This document shows, in pieces, positions 16,840-25,879 of a stretch of 64,000 nucleotides of DNA. Location of the stretch: assembly GCA_938014215.1 (NCBI GenBank), contig CALLRW010000001.1:199715-263714 (forward strand), given 5' to 3'. Each line of letters opens with the position of its first letter. The stretch's first letter is position 1. The DNA comes from an uncultured Alistipes sp. Lineage in GTDB: Bacteria > Bacteroidota > Bacteroidia > Bacteroidales > Rikenellaceae. The notes under the pieces are model-generated. The model searched no databases. It was not told where the DNA came from and saw only the letters and a program-made list of their open reading frames with translations. The position numbers and the translations under genes were made by a program.

Positions 16840-19065
16840 ATGAAAAAGCTGTATTTCAAGGTGCTGTCGCTGACGGCACTGCTGGCGCTCGTGGCGTTGC
16901 TGCCGGGTTGCAAGTCCGAGGAGGAGCTCTCTCCGGAGATGACGTTGTCGGAGTCCGCCGTGACGGTGACGGCCGATGGCGGTGAGGTGGTGGTCACCTT
17001 CGAACTCCTGAATTCGAATGCACAGGTCGAGGCCCGGCCGTCGGTCGAGTGGATCCGTGAGATCGACCTCTCGCAGCCGGGTGTGCTGCGCTTCCGCGTG
17101 GATGAGAATACGGAGGATGTGGAACGCGTCGGGCGGATCGATCTCAGCGTGCCGTCGCTGCCCGCACCCGCCGTGCTGACGGTGACGCAGGCCATTTCGC
17201 AGCCCTTCGAGACGGAGATCCTGCGGATCTTCGAGACGGGTGTCGATCTGCGGATCACCCCCCGCGACGAAGCGATGACCTACGTGGCGACGCTCGTTCC
17301 GAAATCGTCGTTCGATCAGATGGGCGGTGCCCAGGCCTATTTCGACTACATCGTGGCCTTCTACAAGTCCGAGGCGCTGCGGTACGAGATGTCGCTCGAG
17401 GATTTCCTGACGGAGTCCGAGGCGCTGGTGACCGGCGTGCAGACGCTCGACGTGCGCGACCTCTACATGGATACCGACTACGTCATCGTGATCTTCGGTC
17501 TGGATCTGCAGTGCAACCCCCTGACGCGTGTCATCGTCGAGGAGTTCCGTACGGGGGCCCCCGAGATGCTCGACATCGAGTTCGCGATCGATTACGAAAT
17601 TACGGGCAACCGCGTCAAGATGAGCGTAACCCCCTCGATGGAGGACAAGTACTACTACTACGACATCATGAAGAAGTCCGACCTTGAGAGTTCGGGCATG
17701 ACGATGGAGGCGATGTTCCAGAAGATGATCTCGACGTATGTCGACAACGGAACGTCGACCGGCATGACCGTCGAGGAGACCGTCTCGGAGATCTGCTCGC
17801 GCGGTGCGGCCGAGTATGAATACAAGGCGATCGATCCCGAGACGGAGTTCGTCGGATACGCCTTCGCGGTGTCGGAGTCGGGACTGATCTGCTCGGCAAT
17901 CGCCTCGAAGGAGTTCAAGACCGGCGATGTCAACCCCTCGGAGAACCAGATTTCGCTTATTGTCGAAGGGGTCAGCTCCGACCGGGCCAACATCAGCGTC
18001 GTGACGACGAATACGGATCCCTATGTGCTGATCATCGACAAGGCCTCGAACTGGGAGCCCTTCACGACGGATCAGGAGAAGATCGACGAGCTCTTCTCGG
18101 GACGTCACGACCTCGAACGCTACGTGCGCAACGGCAATGCCGACGGTTCGATCAAGGACCTGACGCCCGAAACCGACTATCTGGTGATGGCGGTGGGCTA
18201 CTTTGCGGGGCGTCCGACGACGGATCTGGTCATGAAGCGCTTTACGACGCTGAGCGAGTCCTCGGCCAGCGAGATGACCTTCACCTTCACGGTCATGAAC
18301 CTCTCGCCGTACGGTGCCGACGTGATGATCCGTGCCGAACCGGCCAGCGCCTCGTTCTACTGCGGAGTTGTCGCCGAGCAGGCTACGGTCGAGGATGTCG
18401 AGCGGCAGACGGACGAGATGGTCGAGTACTACCTCAATCTGGGGTATGCGCTCAACCGGGCCCAGCTGATGAAGCAGTTCATCTCGAAGTCAATGGCCTA
18501 CAAGACCTTCAACGAACTCAACGACAATACGGGCTACAAGGCCTTTGCCGTGGCGATCGACGATGCGACGGGCGAGTTTGCCGGCGAGATAAGTTTCAGC
18601 GAGGTGTTCGTGACGCCGAAGGCGGTGGTGGCCGACGTGAAGGCGACGGTCGAGTTCGACAAGTACTACGACTGCTACGAACTTTCGCAGCTCGATCCTT
18701 CGTTCCCGCCCGCACCGTTTGCCCTGGTTCCGCTGAAGCTGAAGATCGAAGGTGAGGCTGCCGGATTCTACTACTACGCCTTTGAGGAGGACATGACCGA
18801 CACGGAGAAGTATCCCGACATCAAGGTGATCAACCAGCTGCTCAGCTACGGCGAATCGAGTGAGATGAGCTTCGATTACCAGTCGTTCTACGATACGGAC
18901 CTGACGGTGGTGGCCGCGGCGGTGGATGCGGACGGCAATTACGGGCCGGTCTTCCGGCGGAAGATCTACGTCACGAAGGAGAACGTATCCCCGGCCGAGG
19001 AGTACTTTAACCTCAATCAACAGAACAAAAGACGACCTGCAGGGATGCAGATGAACGACAAATAA
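16840..19065 (+). CDS. Large lipoprotein: BACON-like domain plus five Fn3-like modules
   Basis: This is a 741-residue lipoprotein with lipobox LLPGC near residue 24. Residues about 32-115 look like a BACON domain (LSESAVTVTADGGEVVVTF to PAVLTVTQA). The rest is a tandem series of about 110-residue modules. Each ends with a recurring strand pattern: MDTDYVIVIFGLDLQ, PETEFVGYAFAVSES, PETDYLVMAVGYFAG, DNTGYKAFAVAIDD and DTDLTVVAAAVDADGN. Most modules carry a helical insertion in the middle, unusual for plain Fn3. The protein is probably a rod-like surface protein that binds a glycan or protein, but no catalytic site is visible. It is co-transcribed with the Big_2 lipoprotein and ends at a strong terminator. 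Confidence 0.75.
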   Translation: MKKLYFKVLSLTALLALVALLPGCKSEEELSPEMTLSESAVTVTADGGEVVVTFELLNSNAQVEARPSVEWIREIDLSQPGVLRFRVDENTEDVERVGRIDLSVPSLPAPAVLTVTQAISQPFETEILRIFETGVDLRITPRDEAMTYVATLVPKSSFDQMGGAQAYFDYIVAFYKSEALRYEMSLEDFLTESEALVTGVQTLDVRDLYMDTDYVIVIFGLDLQCNPLTRVIVEEFRTGAPEMLDIEFAIDYEITGNRVKMSVTPSMEDKYYYYDIMKKSDLESSGMTMEAMFQKMISTYVDNGTSTGMTVEETVSEICSRGAAEYEYKAIDPETEFVGYAFAVSESGLICSAIASKEFKTGDVNPSENQISLIVEGVSSDRANISVVTTNTDPYVLIIDKASNWEPFTTDQEKIDELFSGRHDLERYVRNGNADGSIKDLTPETDYLVMAVGYFAGRPTTDLVMKRFTTLSESSASEMTFTFTVMNLSPYGADVMIRAEPASASFYCGVVAEQATVEDVERQTDEMVEYYLNLGYALNRAQLMKQFISKSMAYKTFNELNDNTGYKAFAVAIDDATGEFAGEISFSEVFVTPKAVVADVKATVEFDKYYDCYELSQLDPSFPPAPFALVPLKLKIEGEAAGFYYYAFEEDMTDTEKYPDIKVINQLLSYGESSEMSFDYQSFYDTDLTVVAAAVDADGNYGPVFRRKIYVTKENVSPAEEYFNLNQQNKRRPAGMQMNDK

Positions 19066-19119
19066 GATCCACAAACGTAGATGTACTACGGGCCGAGACG
19101 GGACTCGGTAAATGTGGCG

Positions 19120-19156
19120 AAGGCGGCAAATAGGGAGTTGCCGCCTTCTTTTTTTG
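19120..19156 (+). terminator. Strong terminator after the lipoprotein operon
   Basis: Perfect arms AAGGCGGCAA (19120-19129) and TTGCCGCCTT (19138-19147) enclose an 8-base loop and are followed by a seven-T run. The 19157-19413 stretch up to the convergent purC stop holds nothing else I can identify. Confidence 0.9.
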
Positions 19157-19413
19157 TCTCGCTGCCGACCGGGTGTGGGCCGTCCTTCTGGACAGACTCC
19201 CGGTCTGGTCCGGCCTGGTCCGGACGGCTCCCGGCACGAAAAAAAGCGACCGGTTAAATGGTCGCTTTCATTTTGATCATCCGATACTTGCGGTCGCTGT
19301 CTGCCGGGGCTTCGGGCCGGATTCGTGCCGAAGCGGCACTCCGGCTGCGGGTCGGCCTCCTGCCGCGAACTGTCATCCGACAGGAGATGCCGCCCGGGTT
19401 GCTGCCGCTCGGG

Positions 19414-20373
19414 CTATTTGAGGCTCTTCAGGCACTCGGAGACATTCTTCTCGATGCGGTGGAGAATGGTCTGCGTATCGGCGGCCTCGGCCCCCTTGAC
19501 GAACTTCTCACCCGTGATGTGCTCGTAGAGTTCGATGTAGCGGTCGGTGATGCCGGCAACGATTTCGGGCGTCATCTCGGGAACCTTCTGTCCCTGCTGA
19601 CCCTGGAACCCGTTGGCCATGAGCCACTCGCGGACGAACTCCTTCGAGAGCTGCTTCTGCCGCTCGCCGCGGGCCAGCCGCTCCTCGTAACCCTCGGCGT
19701 AGAAGTAACGCGACGAGTCGGGGGTGTGGATCTCGTCCATGAGGTAGATCACGCCGTCCTTCTTGCCGAATTCGTATTTCGTATCGACGAGGATCAGCCC
19801 CATCCGTGCGGCGATTTCGCTGCCGCGGCGGTAGATGGCGCGGGTGTATTTCTCGAGCTGTTCGTAATCTTCGCGGCTGACGAGTCCCGAGGCGATGATC
19901 TCCTCCTTGGAGATATCCTCGTCGTGGCCTTCGGCGGCCTTCGAGGTCGGGGTGATGATCGGCTCGGGGAACTTCTGGTTCTCGACCATTCCCTCGGGCA
20001 TCTCCACGCCGCAGATGGTCCGCTTGCCGGCCTTGTACTCGCGCCAGGCGTGGCCCGAGAGGTAGCCGCGGATGACCATCTCCACCTTGAACGGTTCGCA
20101 CTTGCGGCCGACGGTGACCATCGGATCCGGAACGGCCAGCTTCCAGTTGGGAAGGATGTCGGCCGTGGCGTCGAGGAACTTGGCGGCGATCTGGTTCAGG
20201 ACCTGACCCTTGTAGGGAATGCCCTCGGGCAGAACGACGTCAAAGGCCGAGATCCGGTCGGTGACGACCATGACGAGATATTCGTCGTTGATGTCGTATA
20301 CGTCGCGGACCTTGCCCGTATACTTGCTCTTTTGACCTTCGAAGGTGAAATCGGTGCGTGTGATAGCGTTCAT
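19414..20373 (-). CDS. purC: Phosphoribosylaminoimidazole-succinocarboxamide synthase
   Basis: This is a 319-residue SAICAR synthetase, catalysing the ATP-dependent addition of aspartate to CAIR in purine synthesis. The ATP-grasp-like core is clear: GKVRDVYDI at the N-terminus, DRISAFDVVLPEGIPYKG, the EMVIRGYLSGHAWREY segment, ILVDTKYEFG and DEIHTPDSSRYF. I chose the start at 20373 because the family begins with this segment; the frame runs upstream to 20835 without homology. A TATCTTTG promoter element lies 24-31 bp before the ATG. The protein is the longer SAICAR synthetase form usual in Bacteroidetes. It is a housekeeping gene standing alone between two accessory blocks. Confidence 0.96.
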   Translation of the reverse strand: MNAITRTDFTFEGQKSKYTGKVRDVYDINDEYLVMVVTDRISAFDVVLPEGIPYKGQVLNQIAAKFLDATADILPNWKLAVPDPMVTVGRKCEPFKVEMVIRGYLSGHAWREYKAGKRTICGVEMPEGMVENQKFPEPIITPTSKAAEGHDEDISKEEIIASGLVSREDYEQLEKYTRAIYRRGSEIAARMGLILVDTKYEFGKKDGVIYLMDEIHTPDSSRYFYAEGYEERLARGERQKQLSKEFVREWLMANGFQGQQGQKVPEMTPEIVAGITDRYIELYEHITGEKFVKGAEAADTQTILHRIEKNVSECLKSLK

Positions 20374-20396
20374 GGTGTTTGCAGGTTTAACGAGTG

Positions 20397-20404
20397 CAAA
20401 GATA
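20397..20404 (-). promoter_or_regulatory. purC -7 promoter element
   Basis: On the minus strand TATCTTTG matches TAnnTTTG and supports the start chosen at 20373. No PurR-type operator is evident. Confidence 0.55.
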
Positions 20405-20612
20405 GTGTTTTTGTGCGAAATTGGCCGCTCCGCCGGGAGAATATGTTCGCGATTTCTGCCGCGGGGGCGGTTGCGGTTTCGGGGAAGCCGGCTTTCGGGC
20501 GGGGGGCGTCGGGAGCCGCTGTCGGGTGGAGGCGTCAAAAAAAGCCTGCCGGTCCGGGCGGACTGGCAGGCGGATGTCGTATTGACTGGTGCCGGGGTGG
20601 CCCGGCGGGCCT

Positions 20613-22874
20613 CTATCGTTCGTATTTGAACCGGACCGTATGGCGGATGTCGGTCGACGAGGAGCCGATCCGGGCCGTGAAGACACCCTCTTCGGCCACC
20701 CAGTCGTGCGAGGCCTCGTCGAAGAACTTCAGGTCCTCCTCCGTGACGGTGAACTCCACGTCGACGCTTTCGCCGGCCTTGACGAAGACCTTCTTGAAGT
20801 GCTTGAGCTCCTTCACCGGCCGCAGCACCGAACACTTCTCGTCGCCGATGTAGAGCTGGACGACCTCCATGCCGTCACGCTGACCGTTGTTCACGACGGG
20901 GATGCGGATGCGGAGGCTCTCGCCGGGGTGCATCTTCGTCGCGGAGACCTCGGGCTTGCCGTAGGCAAAGGTCGTGTAGCTCAGGCCGTGGCCGAAGGGG
21001 AAGAGCGCCGGGATCTTCTTGGTGTCGTGCCAGCGGTATCCGACCAGGATATCCTCGGCGTAGGTCACCTGCGGATCGGCCCCGCCGTTGAGGAACGACC
21101 CCGGGATCCGGCTTTCGGAGACCTCGCCGCGCTCGATGCCCGGGTAGTTGGCCGCATCACCCGAGGCGTGGGCGGCGCAGTCCGTCAGCCGCACGGGAAT
21201 CGAGTAGGGCAGCTTGCCCGACGGGTTGACCCGCCCGCTGAGGACGTCGGCGATCGACAGACCGCCCATGCTCCCCAGATACGAGGCGTGCAGAATGGCT
21301 GGCACGCGGTCGACCCACGGCATGGCGTAGGCATTGCCGCTGATGTTCATGATGACGACGTTGGGGTTGACCTCCAGCAGCGCCTCGATCAGCTCGTCCT
21401 GTCCGAAGGGGAGGTTGTACGACCTGCGGTCGGTCGATTCGCAATCCTGGTAGGCGTTCTTGTTCAGTCCGCCGATGTAGATCACCACGTCGGCCTTGCG
21501 GGCCAGCTTGACCGCCTCGCGGCGCAGCGAATCCATCGTCGCGGCCGGCACCCCCTCGACCAGCTCGTACATCGGGCGCCCGCAGGCATAGCCCCGCGTA
21601 TAGCGGATCTTGTCGCCGTAGAGCGCCTCGAGGGCCTCGAGCGGGGAGATCGTATCCTTGGGCTTGAGTTCCGACGAGCCGCCGCCGTCGGTCAGTCGGC
21701 GCGTGGCGTTGTCGCCCACGACCAGGATCCGCTCATAGCGGTCGGCCCGGAGCGGCAGGATGCCGTTGTTCTTGAGCAGGACGATCGACTCGTCGCCGAC
21801 GGCCTTGGCCGTGGCGTAGTGCTCCTCGGTGCAGAGCGAGCCCCACGGACGGTTGGGATTCATCGACGTGCGGAAGATCAGCCGCAGGATGTGGCGCGCC
21901 TTGTCGTCGACGGTCTGCATCGGCACCTCGCCGCGGCGCAGCATCTCCAGATAGGGTTGGGCCAGGTAGTACTGGTCGTAGCCGAACGTGCTCTCCGAGG
22001 TCAGGCCGTTGGTGTAGGTGCCCATCTCGATGTCGAGGCCGTTCAGCGCTGCCTCGCGCGTGTCGTGGGCGCCGCCCCAGTCGGTGATGACGCAGCCGTC
22101 GAAGCCCCACTCACCGCGCAGAATGTCGTTCAGCAGCACGCTGTTGTGGCAGCAGTGCTGGCCCAGATAGCGATTGTAGGAGCCCATGATGCTCCACGTG
22201 CCGCCGTCGACCACCGCCCGGCGGAAGGCCGGCAGGTAGATCTCGCGCAGGGCCCGTTCGCTGACCACGACGTCGACCGATCCGCGCCACTGCTCCTGGT
22301 TGTTCAGGGCGAAGTGCTTGACGCAGGCCGCCACGCCGTTCTTTTGTAGCTCCTGGATATAGGGCACGACCATCTCGCCCGCCAGGCAGGGGTCCTCACC
22401 CATGTACTCGAAGTTGCGGCCGTTGAGCGGCGTGCGGTAGATGTTGACACCCGGGCCCAGCAGCACATCCTTCTCGCGGTAGCGGGCCTCTTCGCCGATG
22501 GCCCGGCCGTAGCGGGCGGCCATCTCCGGGTTCCACGTGGCGGCCAGGGCCGTCAGTGCCGGGAAGGCCGTGATCGAGTCGCTGGTCCAGCCGGCATAGT
22601 TCCAGCTGTTCCATTCGATCTCGGCGCGGACCCCGTGGGGGCCGTCGCTCATCATCAGTTCGGGGATCCCCAGCCGCGGCACGCCGGCCGAGGTGAATTT
22701 CGACTGGGCGTGGCACAGGGCCACCTTCTCCTCGAGGGTCATTCGCTGCAGGGCATCCTCGATGCGTTGTTCGATCGGGGCGTCGTTCTGCAGATAGAGC
22801 GGAGTGGCCTGCTGGCCCCTTGCGCCCGGGGTGAGCGCAAGGAGCATCAGGGCTGGCATGAGAGTTTTCTTCAT
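20613..22874 (-). CDS. GH3 family beta-glycosidase (beta-glucosidase type)
   Basis: This is a 753-residue exported enzyme with a signal peptide (cleavage after GARGQQ). It has the three-domain GH3 architecture: a TIM-like barrel (residues about 40-340) with the nucleophile Asp265 in VITDWGGAHD, an alpha/beta sandwich (about 390-610, DVVIYIGGLN and NVVIMNISG), and a C-terminal Fn3-like domain (about 660-745). The segment KHFALNNQE in the barrel is typical of the beta-glucosidase branch. It lies at the 3' end of the SusC/SusD/binding-protein operon, 19 bp after the lipoprotein gene. It probably hydrolyses imported oligosaccharides from the non-reducing end. Specificity (glucosidase versus xylosidase) is not certain from sequence alone. 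Confidence 0.93.
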   Translation of the reverse strand: MKKTLMPALMLLALTPGARGQQATPLYLQNDAPIEQRIEDALQRMTLEEKVALCHAQSKFTSAGVPRLGIPELMMSDGPHGVRAEIEWNSWNYAGWTSDSITAFPALTALAATWNPEMAARYGRAIGEEARYREKDVLLGPGVNIYRTPLNGRNFEYMGEDPCLAGEMVVPYIQELQKNGVAACVKHFALNNQEQWRGSVDVVVSERALREIYLPAFRRAVVDGGTWSIMGSYNRYLGQHCCHNSVLLNDILRGEWGFDGCVITDWGGAHDTREAALNGLDIEMGTYTNGLTSESTFGYDQYYLAQPYLEMLRRGEVPMQTVDDKARHILRLIFRTSMNPNRPWGSLCTEEHYATAKAVGDESIVLLKNNGILPLRADRYERILVVGDNATRRLTDGGGSSELKPKDTISPLEALEALYGDKIRYTRGYACGRPMYELVEGVPAATMDSLRREAVKLARKADVVIYIGGLNKNAYQDCESTDRRSYNLPFGQDELIEALLEVNPNVVIMNISGNAYAMPWVDRVPAILHASYLGSMGGLSIADVLSGRVNPSGKLPYSIPVRLTDCAAHASGDAANYPGIERGEVSESRIPGSFLNGGADPQVTYAEDILVGYRWHDTKKIPALFPFGHGLSYTTFAYGKPEVSATKMHPGESLRIRIPVVNNGQRDGMEVVQLYIGDEKCSVLRPVKELKHFKKVFVKAGESVDVEFTVTEEDLKFFDEASHDWVAEEGVFTARIGSSSTDIRHTVRFKYER

Positions 22875-22893
22875 GAAAGGTGAGTCTTAAAGG

Positions 22894-24147
22894 TTATTCG
22901 AGTGTGATCTTGTCGACAAAGTAGCCGTGGCCCACGCACATGAAGCCGTAGTCGTTGTTGATCAGGTCGATGCGCTCCTGCGTCATCTCCATCTCGATGA
23001 CGCCGTCTTCGGTCGGCTTGAGGTCGTCGGCGTCGGTCTCGCCCAGCAGACGCGTCCAGCCGCCGGTGACCACGCGGATCTGGTGGTAGTCGGCCGAGGT
23101 GTCGAGCGAGTAGTAGATGCGCAGGATCGACCCCACGCGGGCATCGTTGAGCAGGTAGCGGGCCCCCTCGAAGTTGGCCTCACCCCAGTTGACAACGGCG
23201 AAGTGGCCCTCCCAGAGGATCGTCTCGGTGGTCATCAGGATCGTGGTCTCGGGGTAGAGCGCTCCGTCGGCGGCTCCGAACTGCACAGCTGCACCGCTGT
23301 CGGTCGTACCCGTCATGGTGTACTCCTCGCCGCTGGTCAGCGTGGCCGGACAGGTGAACGAGAGCTCGGTCGAGGTCTGCGTCTCGAAGGTGTCGATCCG
23401 CCGGTCGCCGATCGTGATCGAGGCTACCTCATCGAGCTTGACGCCCGAGAGCGTGATCGTTCCGCCGGGAGCGGCCGTCGAGGCGCCGTCGAGAACGGTG
23501 GCACCCTCGAGAACGGTGACCGTATTGGCGCCGTAGCGGTTGCCGGCGTTGTCGAGCAGCGAGAGGCGGTAGCGTCCCGGGGTGATGTCGGCGGGGACGG
23601 TGTATTCGATGGCCGAGGTCCCGGCATTGTAGCGGAACTCCGTGACGGGAATGTCACCCAGCAGCAGCCCCGAGACCTTGTTGAGGTCCGTGCCCGTGAA
23701 GGCGGCCTCCAGACCCGGAGCCACGTAGCGCTCCAGCCCGCTCTCTTCGGACCAGGGGTCGCCCTCCAGCGGCGTCACCTCGATCAGACATTCGCGGTAG
23801 GTCGATTTGCCCTTCGTCGTCGTGGCCTCGACACGCAGGGTGTAGGTGCCCGCCTCGAGCGGCATGTCGATCGTCAGCCCCGTGTGGACGGGTTCGCCGT
23901 CGAGCAGCCACGTGACGGTGGTGTAGGCCGACGGGGTGACGACCAGTTCGAGATTGAGGTTCGTGTCGCGGCCGAAGCTCTGGTAGACGGCCAGTTCGCC
24001 CGTTGCGGTGCGGTCCGGGAAGATCGGGTCGAGGATGCAGGGCTGATCATCGGGGGTGATCGTCGAGTAGGGCTCCTCCTCCTTGCACGACGCGCAGGCA
24101 AGCGCTGCCGCAAGGGCCGTTATGAAGAATATGTGTTTGGTTTTCAT
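22894..24147 (-). CDS. Surface glycan-binding lipoprotein (SusE/SGBP position)
   Basis: This is a 417-residue lipoprotein with lipobox ACASC near residue 20. The N-terminal half contains a PKD-like beta domain (TVTWLLDGEPVHTGL to YTLRVEATTTKGKS). The centre has two IPT/TIG-like repeats (GRYRLSLLDNAGNRYGANTVTV and TITLSGVKLDEVASITIGDRR). The last 130 residues form a beta-jellyroll-like region with aromatic residues (ILWEGHFAVVNWGE, YGFMCVGHGYFVDKITLE) that could line a glycan site. Its place directly after susD is the usual one for a surface glycan-binding protein. No enzyme motif is present. It is 31 bp after susD and 19 bp before the GH3 gene, so it belongs to that operon. Confidence 0.78.
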   Translation of the reverse strand: MKTKHIFFITALAAALACASCKEEEPYSTITPDDQPCILDPIFPDRTATGELAVYQSFGRDTNLNLELVVTPSAYTTVTWLLDGEPVHTGLTIDMPLEAGTYTLRVEATTTKGKSTYRECLIEVTPLEGDPWSEESGLERYVAPGLEAAFTGTDLNKVSGLLLGDIPVTEFRYNAGTSAIEYTVPADITPGRYRLSLLDNAGNRYGANTVTVLEGATVLDGASTAAPGGTITLSGVKLDEVASITIGDRRIDTFETQTSTELSFTCPATLTSGEEYTMTGTTDSGAAVQFGAADGALYPETTILMTTETILWEGHFAVVNWGEANFEGARYLLNDARVGSILRIYYSLDTSADYHQIRVVTGGWTRLLGETDADDLKPTEDGVIEMEMTQERIDLINNDYGFMCVGHGYFVDKITLE

Positions 24148-24178
24148 CGTGTTTGAAGATTTAAGGATGTGGATGGTT

Positions 24179-25861
24179 TCAGTCGACGTCCCACCATACG
24201 GGGGTGTTCCAGCTGTTGGTGCCGCCCATGCGCGAGAGGGCCTCGTCGTAGTTTTCGGTGTTGTACGACGACTCCAGACGCGGGTAGCAGAGCCGCACGG
24301 GGATCTCCTGTCCGTCGACCAGGTAGTTGCTGAAGCCGTATTCGGCCGGCGACTTGAGCTGCGGATAGCCGCTGCGGCGCTGGTTGGCCCAGCACTCGTA
24401 GGGGTTGGTGAAGTGGAGGATCCACGCCTGGGTGTTGATCAGCTCGCGCTTGATGTTGTTGTCCACGTTGGCAAAGTGCAGTCCGTCGAGGTAGGTGCGG
24501 ATCTCGTCGGTCGGAACCTGGCGGCAGTCGTAGTTGTCCGTCAGGAAGTTGATCGCCGCCGTTACACCCTCCTCGAAGAGGGTCGTCACGTCGCCGTCGA
24601 CCGCCCAGCCGTTGAGCTTGGCCTCGGCCAGCAGGAACTTCACCTCGGCCGACGTCATCACCACGCCCGGATTGTCGCTCAGCAGGAAGTTGGTGGCCAC
24701 CTTCGGCTCGCTGGCGTAGGACATGTTGTTGGTGAAGGTCGGGTCGACCTCGCTGTACTGCTCGGTCAGCGCGCTCTCGTACTGACGCGGCCAGGGCTCC
24801 CAGGCGTAGGCTCCCGGTTCACGGGCGTCGGCCTTCATGTCCCAACCCGTCTTGATCATCTCGTCGGTGAGGTCGATGCGGCCCTCGGGGCTCGTCAGGC
24901 TCATCATGCCGTCGTAGTAGAAGCGTGCGATCATGAAGGCCCGCGGGTCGCCCGTGTCGTAGAGCTCGTCGAAGAGCGTGGCGCAGAGGTAGGTGGGGTT
25001 GTTGACCGGGTCGTTGCCGAACATGCGCTGCGACAGCGCATTGCCGCGGTAGTCGCTGTAGGCCTCCGAACCGAAGCTGAAGGCTACCTCCATGTGCTTG
25101 ACCAGGGCGTCGTCCGCCGACGAGGTCATGATGCCGCCTTCGTCCTGCAGGGCCGCCTCGAACTCCGAGCGGGCCTTGTCGGGCTGCACCTTCGAGAGAC
25201 GCATGGCGAAACGCAGCCGCAGCGAGTTGGCAAAGCGCTTCCAGCGGGCGCAGTCACCGTCGAAGATGACGTCACCCGTGATGGCATCCGTTCCGGTGCC
25301 GATCTGTGCGGCGGCCGCGGTCAGCGTGGTGAAGAAGTCGTTGTAGATCTCCTCCTGCGTGTCGTAGCGGGGCATGGGGTTGTTGTCGATGAAGCCGCGG
25401 CCCGCCTCGAAGTAGGGAACATCGCCGTAGATGTCGGTCAGCAGCGACATCATGTAGACCTTGTAGATCTGGACGGCGGCGTGGATGTTGACCATCTCGG
25501 CGTTGTCGGCGCTGTGAACCTCGGCATCGACCAGATTCTTGATGGCCAGCTGGTAGTAGCGTGTCCAGACCTTGCTCATGTCGGCATCCGACATCATGTG
25601 GCGGCCGCCGTAGTTGGTCGTGTTCCAGCACCCCATCGTCTGCTGGGTGAAGGCGTAGATGTAGCTGCGGAAGGTCTCCGTCAGGTCCAGATCGCCGTAG
25701 GTCTGCAGCTGGGCCGTGGTGAGCTGTGCGTTGGGGTCGAGCGTGGCGGCCTTCGAGGGGTCGGTATTGAGGTCCTGCATGTGCTCGTCGCTGCACGAGG
25801 TGGCGCAGAGGAGCAGCCCGACCGCCGAGAAAAGAATTGTATGTAATTTGTTGTGTTTCAT
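24179..25861 (-). CDS. SusD-like outer-membrane lipoprotein
   Basis: This is a 560-residue lipoprotein of the SusD-like_2 type with lipobox LCATSC near residue 22. Recognisable segments are DLNTDPSKAATLDPN just after the signal, the YKVYMMSLLTDIYGDVPYFEA helix region, KRFANSLRLRFAMRLSKV, SAEVKFLLAEAKLNGW, and PYECWANQRRSGYPQL near the C-terminus. The protein would form the lid of the SusC transporter encoded 18 bp upstream and bind the same glycan. This pair belongs to a different PUL from the SusD-like fragment at the window start. Confidence in family is very high; substrate is inferred from neighbouring GH5 and GH3 genes. Confidence 0.96.
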   Translation of the reverse strand: MKHNKLHTILFSAVGLLLCATSCSDEHMQDLNTDPSKAATLDPNAQLTTAQLQTYGDLDLTETFRSYIYAFTQQTMGCWNTTNYGGRHMMSDADMSKVWTRYYQLAIKNLVDAEVHSADNAEMVNIHAAVQIYKVYMMSLLTDIYGDVPYFEAGRGFIDNNPMPRYDTQEEIYNDFFTTLTAAAAQIGTGTDAITGDVIFDGDCARWKRFANSLRLRFAMRLSKVQPDKARSEFEAALQDEGGIMTSSADDALVKHMEVAFSFGSEAYSDYRGNALSQRMFGNDPVNNPTYLCATLFDELYDTGDPRAFMIARFYYDGMMSLTSPEGRIDLTDEMIKTGWDMKADAREPGAYAWEPWPRQYESALTEQYSEVDPTFTNNMSYASEPKVATNFLLSDNPGVVMTSAEVKFLLAEAKLNGWAVDGDVTTLFEEGVTAAINFLTDNYDCRQVPTDEIRTYLDGLHFANVDNNIKRELINTQAWILHFTNPYECWANQRRSGYPQLKSPAEYGFSNYLVDGQEIPVRLCYPRLESSYNTENYDEALSRMGGTNSWNTPVWWDVD

Positions 25862-25879
25862 GGTTGTCGATACGCTAGG

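Noticed and set aside
19258..22349. Long plus-strand frames opposite purC and the GH3 gene.
   Set aside because: They are antisense shadows; the minus-strand products are clear enzymes.
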